From NCBI RefSeq assembly GCF_040807025.1, contig NC_090954.1:19782501-19846500 (forward strand): 64,000 bases of DNA, read 5' to 3'. Made by a program: the position numbers and the translations under genes. Of the stretch, positions 24,301-34,711 are shown in pieces. Source of the stretch: Struthio camelus. Taxonomy: Eukaryota > Chordata > Aves > Struthioniformes > Struthionidae. A model generated the notes under the pieces. The model was not told the origin of the DNA. It did no database searches and worked only from the letters and a program-made list of their open reading frames with translations. The number at the start of each line of letters is the position of its first letter. Position 1 is the first letter of the stretch.

Positions 24301-27300
24301 ATTCTGTCATTATTTGCATTCTGGGAGGCAATTACTCAGCCACCAGAAATGGGACTTACTGATACTGCTGGAACGCTTGATCTCATCTGTCCCAATATTT
24401 GGGGCAGTTATCTAAACATGGGATGCATGTTATTTGTCCTCAGTAACTAAAGCCTTCAGGAATAGGAGGAACGATTTGTGGAGGAAGCTGCTTTTAGGCG
24501 ATCCATGCGCTCTGGGCAATCCCATGTTCAGGCAGAATAGCCCAGATTGTACCTGCAGAGAGGTCTCAGTGCCAAGCTGTTCCCCAGCTGAACACAAAAA
24601 TGCCTTTTCTGGTATTTTAGGACGTTTGCATAGGTGGTCCAGTGAAATGTGCTGCTTCTCTGTGGTAAGGGGCTAACAGGGATCTGGATTCTTCTTTTTA
24701 ACCACTGTTCTTCCTGTTCTTCCTCTCGTGGCTGAAGAAACTATGCTCCAGGATTGTTCCTCTCAGTAGTTTTCTTTTGCTACTGCATGTAATCAAACTG
24801 AGGATGACAAGAATTTTATCTCTGAAGGTGTTAAAATATTTTTAAATTGAAATGACCAGTGTAAATAATTGGAACAGATTCTCCGCAGAGTTGCATGTTG
24901 TCCACTGTTCACAGTGGTGCATGTTTCTATTCAAGTGATTAAACAAAAAATGCAGACACAGAAGAATAGCCAACTTCCACCAGCAGCCCAAAGGAGTAAA
25001 AGGGGCTTTGTTGAGCCTACGATGACTATATCGCATTTCTGCATCCACACAGAAGGGAGGGCAGGGCAGCAGCTGGGCATTTACGGGGCCACCACAGTAA
25101 TACGGTTCTTTATGTTCTCCCTAGGGGGGTACGATGAAAATGATGTAGTGTTCACGTGGCTGAGAGGAAATGACTCGGTCCATGGCATAGAAAAGTTGCG
25201 CCTCTCTCAGTACACGGTGGAGCGTTACTACACCTTCGTCTCCAAGTCCCAGCAGGAAACAGGTGAAGCAGTGACAGAGAGTCGCGAGAAAAGCGCTTTG
25301 CAGCGTCCCCCCTCCCCTTCCACAGAGCTGCACTTTTGGACTCGAGAACCCCCAAAGTCTTTAGCGAATCTTAATCTTAGCAAAAGAGATAACTAGATGG
25401 TGAAACCTAATCAGTTGTAATCAAGATATTATGGAAGATGGAAATCTATGGAAAGATTTTTAATCAGGTTTTAATACACTGCATTCACTTGATATATTTT
25501 TTAAAAATATTTTTTAATGCTTTCCTTCTCCACACATACTTTAATAAACCCTCTCTCTTCCTCCCAGGTCTGCAAACTATAAACACTGCAGGGAGCCAGC
25601 CCAGCCGAATTTACAATAAATGGGCGCAAAACTAACTTTTTTAAATGTACTCTTGTTTCTAAATGACAATTCTGCCACGTTTTGATGGAATAAGATCCCT
25701 TTGTACATCAAGAGTTCAATGTCTTTTTCATCATCAGTGTAAAAATTCTTCTGTGCTATCACGGACACTATATAAGAGGACAAAACTTTCTTAGAATGAC
25801 CAGGTTTTAAAAATAACAACATCTTGTTGTTTATTGTAGTATGCACAGCACAAGAACAACATGGGTTTTGTTGTTACATTTCAAAGGGAACTATTGTTTA
25901 AACACCACAAACGTCTCCTGAAAATACTTGCAATCGAACCCCAGAACTCCTATGTCAGTATCATGACAAACCAATCTAAAATATAGATTAATCTGACTTA
26001 ATGTTTTTAAGCACAGTATGAAAGATCACAAATTACTAATTGAATACATTGGGTCACAAATTGCTAATGAATACAGGATGCTTTGGGATGTGAGTCAGAG
26101 GCTGCTGAAGTCACGAGAAAATCTTTTGTTTATCTCAGCCATCACATAGGACTGTATTTGGCAATGCTCCTTCAAAGTGCTTCTTGGGAAAAATATGCTG
26201 TGCTGAATATCTGAGAACAGATGAAGGTATCAGCCCTTCGGCACTGTGAGCTAAGATCCCGGAATAATATATTTCCGCTGTGGAGTAAGTTCAGGAGCCT
26301 CTTGAAAGCCACATATTGTTATAGGTATCTTCTGCCTAATTGAATCCCCTTGCCTACCAGCACTGTGCATATTTGGCCTCTTATCTAGGCTGTGTTAGAT
26401 AAGTAAGACCGCTCAGGCAAGAAGTCAAGCTTGTGTATGTAATGCATCTCCCACGATGTCAGTGAAGCTTGCTGATACACATCAGCTGGAAGGTTTGGTT
26501 TTAGGGTGTCTGAATTTCAGTTAGAAGGTCCTTGGAAATCCCATATTCACTGCGTTTCTTCCTTTCATGAATAGGCAGTTACCCACGACTGATCCTGCAG
26601 TTTGAGCTGAGAAGGAATGTCCTTTACTTCATTTTGGAGACCTACGTTCCCTCTACTCTGCTCGTCATGTTGTCCTGGGTTTCTTTTTGGATCACGCTGG
26701 ATTCAGTCCCTGCGAGAACCTGCATTGGTGAGTTATCGCCTACGAAGGGAGAAGGTTTAAGAAGGCAGGGGAGCCTCTGATGGTTGCGTAAATGGTAGTT
26801 TTCTTAAGCTCTCTGCTCTGTAGCGGTACATAAAATGGTCTGCTCACGTTCTGCTTTTACTTGAGGCAAAGAGCTGGACTGGAAGTACGAAGAGTGGACG
26901 AAATGCTGTGATTGGCACATCTCCCCACCTGTAGAGCTGCATATGGTCAAGGGCCTTGGCAGATTCACAGCAGAGGACAGAGCCCCCATTCTCTATAACA
27001 AGCTTGGGGAGGATTGGGCTTCCTTACTGAAGGCAAAAAAAGGAGCCCAGTGCCTTTTGGAGCTAAGCTGCAAAAGGAGGAGAAAGCCCGTGTCAAGGCC
27101 CAGCTTCCTACAGTCCTGTGTCTCTGCGGTTGCTCTTCTCAGTAGAATCCCATTTGTGCCAACAGGGTAGCTAGTGCTACAAGAGCAGTTTAGTTGATGG
27201 ACAGTGAGGATTTGATAGAAGTTGTTGCGCTCTTTTTGGTTAGCAATAGAGGGTGGCACCGTGTGCAAAAGGGTCGGCCAAGCCTTTTCCAAAGTGTCCT

Positions 27301-29097
27301 CAAGCGAAAGACTTTCCTTTTCTGCTTTCCAAGGAGTAACGACAGTGCTTTCCATGACAACTCTGATGATCGGCTCACGAAGTTCGCTTTCAAAAACCAA
27401 CTGTTTTATTAAGGCCATTGATGTTTACCTCGGCATCTGCTTCAGCTTCATCTTTGGTGCCCTTGTGGAATATGCAGTGGCTCACTACAGCTCATCACAA
27501 AAATGTGCAGCTAAAGCACCTCAAGAGGTAAGGCCTGGTTTACCTTAATAAGCATAGCTATCTTGGATCAACAACAATTAGCCCTCCATTAGGTGAATAA
27601 GATGGCCCTCCTGTTATGGGTACTGTAAGAGCTGCTTCCCTTAATTGTCCGTAAATCTAAAGCTTTGTGTGTAACAAGCATAGGATTGTTAGTCATGAAT
27701 AATGCTAGACCTCTGGGTCTCTGAGCCACCAAAGGAGTAACAGCCTTAGCTGTTAGTCATGCCAGCTTCTTAAGACCACATTGAGGAAGGGACTTTAGCT
27801 GACCAATAGAATAGGGTCTGTAGCACTGAGCTGAGCTCCTGTCTGATGTGTGAGAGCATGAAGCACCTTGGAACATGAATTCACAGTAGGCCACATGTCC
27901 TGCAGGACCAGCCTTGGCCACCCCCATCAGTGAACATGCAGGGGAGCACAAGAATGACTCTCCAAGTTCTGGGCTACAGGAAAGGAAACTGTTGCTCCGC
28001 ATGGGGTTTCGAGTAGTTAGGTGGTTCTCTCTATCTTTCCCAAAACGAGGCGTGGACCGCTGTTCCTCTCAAAATGCAACCAAAGGAAGAGCCAGTATAA
28101 CACACATTTCTCTTTTATGCAGTAAATCTGTGATTAGGACATATGACCAGAAAGTAATTACCTCTGCCAGAGGAGGGCTCAACCCTTATTTTTCCCTTCC
28201 CAGAAGTTGGTGCCAATGGCCAGTTCATATGGTGTTCTCAGGGGGTTGTCAAAGAGGGTGAATTGCTGAAACTACTCTCCTTCAGTGGGAGCAAGTAACT
28301 ATTCAAGCATGTCTATAGCCTAGTGGTCACAGAGGGTCCAAAACCTGTCAGAGAGGAAAGAGGTTTCCACATCATCTGCGAGTTCCCTAGGCATTAGGTT
28401 GCTAGCCATTAGGTGCAGAAGGTCCCCCTGTGCTGATGTTTAGCAGTGGCAATGTGTTGCAGCTCTAAGAGCAGGCTTGTCCGACCAGTAAAAAGGGGGA
28501 ATGTCTTGCAGGAGATAGATGTTGGGTTGCTCAGCAACTTCAACAGTGAGACTTGCTCAAAGAACTTGAGATCCCACTAGAAATACAGTGGAAACATAGG
28601 CCTATCTGGAACTTGTAGAAATAGGGAGCAGTTGAAAATCAGATTTAAATACTGAAGTTTTCAATGGAAGGGATGAAGCTGTGTGCTTGTATCCTTATCC
28701 TTATGGTCTCTCTGTGCACCAAGCCCTTTTCCTCTACGGTAGAAGCCAAGCCCCAAGTTAACTGCATACTACTGTTTCCTAGGGGCCTGCCAATGAACTT
28801 ACTAAAGAAATGGAAGAAGTCAACATCACCAACATCCTCAACAGCTCCATCACCAGCTATAAGCGGAAAATCAGCTTCACAAGCATTGAGATTTCTAGCG
28901 ATAATGTCAACTGCAGTGACCTGACCATGAAAACTCATGAGAAAATCAAATTTGTCTTGAGAAACAAAATGCACAGGATTATCAATTATTTCACTATTCA
29001 GAACCCCAGCAATGTAGACCATTACTCTAAATTGCTTTTCCCTTTGTTCTTCATGTTGGTCAATGTGTTTTACTGGGCTTATTACCTCTATTTTTAG
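15294..29097 (+). CDS. GABRP: GABA-A receptor subunit pi (nine coding exons)
   Basis: GABRP is a pentameric ligand-gated chloride channel subunit of the Cys-loop family; in mammals it is expressed mainly in epithelia and modulates GABA-A receptor assembly. Coding exons are 15294-15349, 16726-16838, 20999-21066, 21509-21726, 22612-22694, 25125-25262, 26575-26727, 27334-27527 and 28783-29097. They total 1338 nt (445 residues plus stop), close to the 440 I recall for human. All introns are GT-AG and phases join cleanly. The lengths 68, 83, 138 and 153 nt are hallmarks of the GABA-A gene family. Visible features are a short signal peptide, the LPGFENLT entry motif (37-44), the Cys-loop C159-C173, TM1 about 242-264, TM2 about 272-291 ([17 protein letters not shown]), TM3 about 305-325 and TM4 at the C-terminus (about 422-445). 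The pi-specific wording ([30 protein letters not shown]) separates it from rho, alpha, beta and gamma subunits. Confidence 0.96.
15350..16725 (+). other. GABRP: GABRP intron 1
   Basis: This is an intron of about 1.4 kb between the signal-peptide exon and the N-terminal exon. Nothing else is recognised in it. Confidence 0.8.
16726..16838 (+). CDS. GABRP: GABRP exon 2 (coding): mature N-terminus
   Basis: The exon ends with [20 protein letters not shown], the start of the ligand-binding domain, followed by donor GTATGT at 16839. The 5' boundary is uncertain. The acceptor at 16724-16725 (CTCCTAG, with a pyrimidine tract) keeps the frame. So does a second AG at 16760-16761, which would drop 12 residues. 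N42-L-T is a potential N-glycosylation site. Confidence 0.85.
18333..18355. repeat. Poly-A tract (23 nt)
   Basis: A pure A run in GABRP intron 2. I see no retrogene body upstream of it, so it is treated as a simple repeat. Confidence 0.9.
19283..19970 (-). mobile_element. CR1 LINE fragment, 5'-truncated, old
   Basis: Read on the minus strand, this is the 3' part of a Chicken Repeat 1 (CR1) non-LTR retrotransposon. Hallmarks on the + strand in order are GTTGGAAGGGACCT, CTCTCTGGGCAACCTGCTCCA, CAGGCTGAACAAGCC, CTGGACACAGGAGCTC and CCCATGTTGCTGGCCTCC, colinear with the copy at 63.2-63.9 kb. The reverse-transcriptase C-terminal frame is broken by many changes. It sits antisense in GABRP intron 2. 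Confidence 0.85.
20465..20610. repeat. MIR/L2-like relic (candidate)
   Basis: TTTCTCTGCCTCTTAGATTTCC, AACAGGAATGCTGATTGGTACC and GAGTGCTCTGAGAGCTACATA follow the layout of ancient MIR-type SINEs ('CTGTGCCTCAGTTTCC ... TGGGAATAAT ... GTGCTTTGAGA'). The copy is diverged and was recognised by eye only. Confidence 0.4.
20999..21066 (+). CDS. GABRP: GABRP exon 3 (coding), 68 nt
   Basis: The exon encodes [22 protein letters not shown], beta-strand 1 of the extracellular domain. It is flanked by acceptor CTCCTCAG and donor GTAGGT. The 68-nt size is invariant in the GABA-A family. Confidence 0.95.
21067..21508 (+). other. GABRP: GABRP intron 3
   Basis: A 442-bp intron. CCATCTGTTTTCTTGCCTGC near 21220 again faintly resembles a MIR-type core. 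Nothing else is seen. Confidence 0.8.
21509..21726 (+). CDS. GABRP: GABRP exon 4 (coding), 218 nt
   Basis: The exon encodes residues 80-151, with [22 protein letters not shown] and the RLFSNGT-LYAL core of the ligand-binding domain. The acceptor is TCTCCCCCAG and the donor is GTAACT. NKS and NGT are potential glycosylation sequons. Confidence 0.97.
21727..22611 (+). other. GABRP: GABRP intron 4
   Basis: An 885-bp intron with good donor and acceptor sites. No other feature is recognised. Confidence 0.85.
22612..22694 (+). CDS. GABRP: GABRP exon 5 (coding): Cys-loop
   Basis: This 83-nt exon carries the whole signature loop, [15 protein letters not shown] (residues 159-173). The acceptor is CTCGTACAG and the donor is GTAAGT. 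Confidence 0.97.
22695..25124 (+). other. GABRP: GABRP intron 5
   Basis: A 2.4-kb intron. Short open frames near 24434-24676 and 24869-25124 read into or near the next exon but show no family signature. They are not called as exons. Confidence 0.8.
25125..25262 (+). CDS. GABRP: GABRP exon 6 (coding), 138 nt
   Basis: The exon encodes W180-G-Y-D-E-N-D-V through SKSQQET, the second half of the extracellular domain including loop F and loop C regions. The acceptor CTCCCTAG falls directly before a G run; the frame and the conserved 138-nt length fix the start at 25125. Confidence 0.96.
25263..26574 (+). other. GABRP: GABRP intron 6
   Basis: A 1.3-kb AT-rich intron. It contains an imperfect direct repeat of TCACAAATTACTAATTGAATAC at about 26028 and again at 26053. 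Confidence 0.8.
26575..26727 (+). CDS. GABRP: GABRP exon 7 (coding): TM1 and start of TM2
   Basis: This 153-nt exon encodes [14 protein letters not shown] followed by TM1 ([19 protein letters not shown]) and DSVPARTCI, the cytoplasmic lip of the pore. The acceptor is TGAATAG and the donor is GTGAGT. Confidence 0.97.
26728..27333 (+). other. GABRP: GABRP intron 7
   Basis: A 606-bp intron between the TM1 and TM2 exons. Nothing else is recognised. Confidence 0.85.
27334..27527 (+). CDS. GABRP: GABRP exon 8 (coding): pore helix TM2 and TM3
   Basis: The exon encodes the pore-lining [15 protein letters not shown] and TM3 ([20 protein letters not shown]), then the first part of the TM3-TM4 loop, ending KAPQE. 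The acceptor is TTTCCAAG and the donor is GTAAGG. Confidence 0.97.
27528..28782 (+). other. GABRP: GABRP intron 8
   Basis: A 1.26-kb intron interrupting the large intracellular loop. Nothing else is recognised. Confidence 0.85.
28783..29097 (+). CDS. GABRP: GABRP exon 9 (coding): intracellular loop and TM4
   Basis: The exon encodes the intracellular loop with [16 protein letters not shown] and SDLTMKT, then [18 protein letters not shown] and the terminal TM4, ending AYYLYF and TAG. The acceptor is TTTCCTAG. Serine and threonine residues beside basic residues are potential kinase sites. Confidence 0.97.
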   Translation, partial: GPANELTKEMEEVNITNILNSSITSYKRKISFTSIEISSDNVNCSDLTMKTHEKIKFVLRNKMHRIINYFTIQNPSNVDHYSKLLFPLFFMLVNVFYWAYYLYF

Positions 29098-30613
29098 AAG
29101 TGGGTTGTTTGGTTCTCCCGCTTCAGCAGAACAGGAATCCTGCCAGGGGGCATCTTGGTATCTAACCTCAGTGAATCCAACGTGAACAAAATGCTCTGTT
29201 GTATTTCCTGGGATGTGAAGCAGAAGAACGTGGGTATGTGAGATGCAAAACCCTGGTGTTTCAGCAGCAGTGACATTGACCCTGGGCTCTTGCCTGCTCA
29301 GCTGAGTCTCTGTGCTGGGCGCCTATGCTTGTACCTGCCTTTCATTTCAGCGTCCAGCCTCTCATCTGCACTGGAGATGGGTGTGTAGGACCACATGCGG
29401 CAGGTTACTAAGCACCAGAGTTAGCAAAATTACCCTGGTTACCTGAAACAGGTTGCAACCTTCTAGTTTAGATCTCCATGACGATGTAGGATTATCAATG
29501 TTATTCTGTGTTTGCAAGAGATAACAGTGACAGAGGGACCGTGCTGTCTTGATGGCTCCTCTGTTCAAGCAGCTGAGGCCAAAGGCGGCAGGATGCGGTG
29601 CGTAGAGAGGAACGGTTCCCCTGCCCAATGGCACTTCCCTGTCCCAGGGTAGTGTAGGGCCAGAGCAAAAATTTTGGGGGTGCTGGGATCAGCGCAGTCA
29701 TATGCTTGCCTGGAGCGAGTGGCAGGCTTACTGGGGTAATCCGTGCTCACTGAAGGATCCAGCTCTGACACAGACGGAGGGCTGTTCATAGCTATTTGCA
29801 GAGCTCGGGGTTTTTTCCAGCTATTTGGGAGCAGGAAATAGGGGCAGCAGCACTGTCTCGTAACCCAGCTCTCGTACTCTGCCTGTTTTGCTGGTTACTG
29901 TTGTGCCGCAGTCAAGCAGATTCAGCCACCTTCCACGTTTTCATAGGTCACCTTTCACACTGGAGAGCATCTCCTCCTGCTCTCGCTGCTCCTGTTTCTT
30001 GCTAGCCATATGCAAGAGCAGCCAGCTTGTCCTCCCGTCTTTTCTGTGGTGGAGCATCAGCAGTACTGCTGGGTGCAGACCAACGTACGATGATCCAAAT
30101 CGGCCTTTCGCTCTAGCCTCTTGGCGTAGCTGATGCGGTAAGTACCTGCCCCAGATTCCTGCTCAAAAAAATTGCACTCCTGGTATCGCCGCATGTACTA
30201 GTTTTCTGGCAAACCTGGTTCATATGTACAGGCTCCTTTTGACACGCAGGTGGGTGACAAGTAGCGCATGCCAAAAACACTTTGGGGCACAGCACGCGTT
30301 TCTCAGTAAAGTGTGAGAGACACTGAGTGGTAAGGGTGCCGTGGGAACGGAAAGGAGTGATTTTAGATTCCAGCCCTTTTGCGAATTGTATGTTTGATTC
30401 CTCCAGTGAAAAATGGGAAAGGCAAAAACCTGACATGCAAGGGATTAATTTGGCTTGAAACAGACAGTTTGTTGTCTTTACACAGTACCTTTGCAAAGCT
30501 TTTCTATAAAGGGTAATGGTCTGCTCAAGTGAAAAGTCGCGCCAACTCCATGCATACCTCAAACACCTCGACCAAGCCAAGAGGAAGAAGCTATAAACTA
30601 AACAGAGTTGTGC

Positions 30614-30619
30614 ATTAAA
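30614..30619 (+). terminator. GABRP: Candidate GABRP polyadenylation signal ATTAAA
   Basis: ATTAAA lies 1.5 kb past the stop codon, followed 60-80 bp on by a GT-rich stretch (CCTGGTGTGCTCTGC). I saw no closer canonical AATAAA. The next, at 32520, lies inside an (AAAT)n run and is less convincing. Confidence 0.25.
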
Positions 30620-33600
30620 ATATTATACTAGAAGGTCAGTCCAACTGTTGACCACGCCTTCTTGTTGAGCAAGATTTGCCTGGTGTGCTCTGCTTGGGAA
30701 AGAAGGCCTATTGTCAAGGTAGTTCAGTCTGTAAACCAGACGCACTACTGCTTTAAATGAGACCTTTGCAGGCCTTGGCTCAAAGTGCTTTCTGTTCCTG
30801 TCTCAGGAACACCTTGAGAAAACTGTTGTGACAATGTTTTTGTGTTCCTGCTGAAAGCAAATGACGCTCTAAAAATACTGAGTATGCTTTTAAGGTATCT
30901 AAATATTTTTAATACCCTGGGTTTAAGTTTCGGTTGGAAGGGTTTTTTGGTTGTTGTATGAAAAAAGATTTAGGTTTAATGCTTATCTTACTTGTGCTAA
31001 ATTGTTAATGTTTTGCCTAGGTCTGCTAACCCCATCTTCCAGCCGTGCCTAAGCAAAGGGAATTTCGGATTTAGCTGAACCACATCCTGTCAATTCACCC
31101 AGTCTTGTCTCATGCTCAGAACAGGTCTATGCCACGTGGGAAGCAAGCAGCGTCCTGTAGCAAAAGTAATAGGCGGTTCTCTGGCTTGACTGCCGCCCTG
31201 CCAGAGGTCCCTGTCCCTGCCTTGGGCTGGCAACCCCTTCTGCATCTCACCAGCGGGGCTCAGACATGCCAGTCTTGCTTGCAGCTTCTCTGACCTCTTC
31301 CTTGCTCTGCTTTTATTTTAGGCTAAAAGCGTGTTATTTCTGCAGAAATTCATTGTCTAAGTGGGTCCTGGGAACTGCCAGTCTGCTTTGCTTAGTCTGC
31401 AATCAGCAGGACTGATGGCCTCATTCTAGAAATGAGTTAAATACGTGGCGCGCGCCCTTCGAACGCTTGGGAACCCAACGCCACTTGGTACCGTGTATCT
31501 TTAGGCTACTGGAAAAGTCCTAATTGCCTGATTTAAAATGAACTTTTCATGGTAGACTCTTTTCCTTCCTCTTTTTGGTCTATGCAACTTTCATAACTTT
31601 GCTGAGGGCATAATCCTGCAGTTCTTGTGAAAGCAAAATTGCAATTGGCAGCAGTGGCTGCTGTTCAGCAGGAGTTTTGGCTGAGCAAAGCCTCTCAGCG
31701 TGTATTTTATATTATGCAGTCATGCACACGGCGTTTGCTTAGTAGAGGAGTCTCTGACTGGGGTTTGCTGTAGAAAGTGGGCAAAGCATGGGAAACTGTA
31801 TAGATTTTTTTTTTTTTTAACTTTAATAACTTTTTATCGAACCACTTCACCACACTGTATTGTGAAGGATCTAAGTCACATATTCATAAATCATAGATTT
31901 TATAAAGAGCAGCACCAGAAGACAAAGGCGAACAGACTGACAATGGCAAGTGAATAAACACAAATTCCAATAATGAAATGTTGGCTTGTATATACTGGCA
32001 TTTAAACTCTGTTCCATAAAATGTAATAAAGTGAATGTTTGTGATATGAACACAAGCCCCCCAGAGAGATCCTCTATTAAAAAAGAAAAATCATTGCCTC
32101 TTTCTGTGTCAGTTTTTTTCTTTAAAACCCAACTAAAATGCCCTTGCGTGTTCCAGCCCGGCCGTCAAATATTAACGATAACAAAAGGAACTGTGCTGTA
32201 GACTGTAGTGGAAGGGGTATGGGCTGCCAGGGTCAAGGCTTGCTAGTATCTTGTGCAGCTTTTGCTATAACTTCTGCCTTGAAGTTGCTCCTGACTTGGT
32301 CGAAGAAACCCTCTGTCCACTGAAATGGTCTGCACTGACCCCACTTGGTGAGCAGCACGTTGTCCTGAAAGGCTTCAGCTCCTTCTGTCCTGGTTTTTTG
32401 CTGATTTTGGTAACTGCGAGGAGGGTGGGAGGGAGAAAAAAGGGTAGGGTTTTTCAGACACCTTATGGGGGGAATATTATTAAAAAGCTGTTGGGTTGGC
32501 CAGGGAAACATCTAACTTAAATAAATAAATAAGTAAAATCGGGAGAGCGTGGAATCATGCTTCGTTTGCTCCCACATCCCATTTTTCATTTCAGTGATGG
32601 CCTTCACTGCTTCCTAAATAACACGTCTCCCAGGTGCCCGTCTGCCCAGGTGGTCCTGCTGTAACACACGACGTGGGGTCCCGAGGCGTTTCAATGCTCC
32701 TCAGCAAGCACCAGGTTCGGAGAGTAAGAGACAAAGTGCCCTGGGCTCCATCCTGCTGCAGGTACCTCAAGCATGTCAGAGGGGCTGAAACCGAGCTTTG
32801 CAGGTCCGTGGAGCAGTTTGTTGCCCTGGGCCCACTGTGAGGCTTGGCAGGCGGCAGCGAGAGGTTCACGAGCCACTGCAGCCTCCTCGACGTGGTCCCA
32901 TTGACGCCGTGTGCTGTCCTGAGCCTGTCCTGTCCCACTCGGGGGTTCTCCAGCGTGATCTAGAAGCGCCACTGAGTTCAAGCGCCCTCATGTCCGGTCG
33001 GGAGTGCAGCGTGGCTTCCCTGTTGCTCGTGTGAGAAGAGGAGCTGTTGAGAGACACCAGCTGAAAAGCAGCTTTTTCCACAGAGAAATGGTGTGTATCG
33101 CGTAGGCTGCACGCGCGAGCAAAGCTCCAGGTAAGGCCTGCACAGGAAGGGCTGACGGGCCCAGCCTCGCGCGTGACACAAGGTGTTTTGAGTAGCAGCC
33201 GCTCACGGGGAGAGCCCTGGCCTCGGGGTCGAGGGGCCCCGACCTGGGAGCTGTTTCCCATCCCACTGACCGCGTCCCTCCCGTGGACCTGAGGGAGCTT
33301 AGCATCACAGATCTGGACAAACCACAGGACCGAGACAACCCAACATTGCTCCTGACTGTCCCCCGTGGGGCCGGTTTGTTTTGCAGAAGGGGAATGTATG
33401 GAGGGAGAGAATGACTTTTTTTTTAATTTTCTTTTTTTTTTTTGGAAGAGAATTCTTCTGCTTTGCAGCGATGTTCTCACCTGCTGTAACGTTTCCTTAC
33501 ACCGCATGACTCCTAAAGCCCCAACTTCTAGAATCTCTTTCCTTTTCCTTTCGTTTCCGTTCTGTTCCTTCGCTCGCCTCTCCTTCGCTCCTTTTTATAG

Positions 33601-34692
33601 TGGCAAAGCAGTAACGGGTACGTTGAGTAGCTTTCAAGGTAGTGCTGCGACCTTGTGATGCTTGCATCTCCTGCAACGCAGAGGAATATAAAGCCTCCTA
33701 GCGCGCTACACAGAGTTATCCCAGCTAGTACAGGTACCAAAAGTGGCCGAGCTAGAGCAGCAGAAAGCATTTTGGGGATTCATTCATCCATTTTAAAATA
33801 TGAAGCAGCTGCACCGCAGAGGGCTGTGCTGCCACAGCAGCCTCCGGTCTGAACTTGGAGGAGTCACAGTTTTCATTTACAGGAGGACAAGGGATTCAGC
33901 TCAGGAGTCCCATTGTTTCAAGGCATGTGGTTTACATTATCATTTCCAAAAGGTATTTGTATATGCAAGCGCTACCATCTGCTGCAAGGAATACGCTGCA
34001 TTTTTTAAAAGGTTAACTCCACCTCAAACCTACTTGTTGCACTGGTAGCAGAAATCACTCTCGTTTGCCTACTGAGTTTATTTTCACAGCGAACAGACAG
34101 CTAGAAAGCTGCGTCTTTATGAAGAAAGACTCTTTAGTGGTAGCAATTGGCCCAGGTTGTCTCCGAAGTTTCTCACTGAAATAACTGCTCTAGTCACTGA
34201 AGAATAAAAGCTGTTCTAAATTATGATCTGTTGCTACACTTGGGATCAGACAATGGCTTACTGTTAATCTGAGGTGAGCGTTAAGTCTGTAATGAATAAT
34301 TTGATGCATTTTATTTCTTTCTCCCTCCCCTTTTGAGATCTGTGTGGTTTTCCTGAAAGTTCCTGTGGTTCGGGACTCATCTTAAGTGCGTCTTATTTGC
34401 TAGCAACTCACCGAGGGAATCGTGTACTGACTTGAAATGCTGTATCGAAACGCAAAGCTGCTTTCGCTAGGACACACAAGGCAGTGTAATGTCTTATTTT
34501 TTTGGCTGGATTAGCGCAGATACTAATGACTGCAATCCAGAAATTGATATTTTGGGAGCGTTCACACAGAGGTAATGTTTGGGTGAGCGTGTCTGCTAGT
34601 AAGCTAAATTAACAACAGAGTGATGAATTGTGACCGGAGAAGGGAAAGGAAACGCAGGCAAAGCAAATTCAATACATGGCTGCAGGAATGGA

Positions 34693-34711
34693 TTTTTTTT
34701 TTTTTTTTTTT
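34693..34711. repeat. Poly-T tract
   Basis: A 19-nt pure T run in intergenic DNA with no retrocopy attached. Confidence 0.9.

Noticed and set aside
24869-25396. 175-residue frame reading into GABRP exon 6
   Set aside because: Only the 25125-25262 part is exon. The rest is intron read-through on both sides of clear splice sites.
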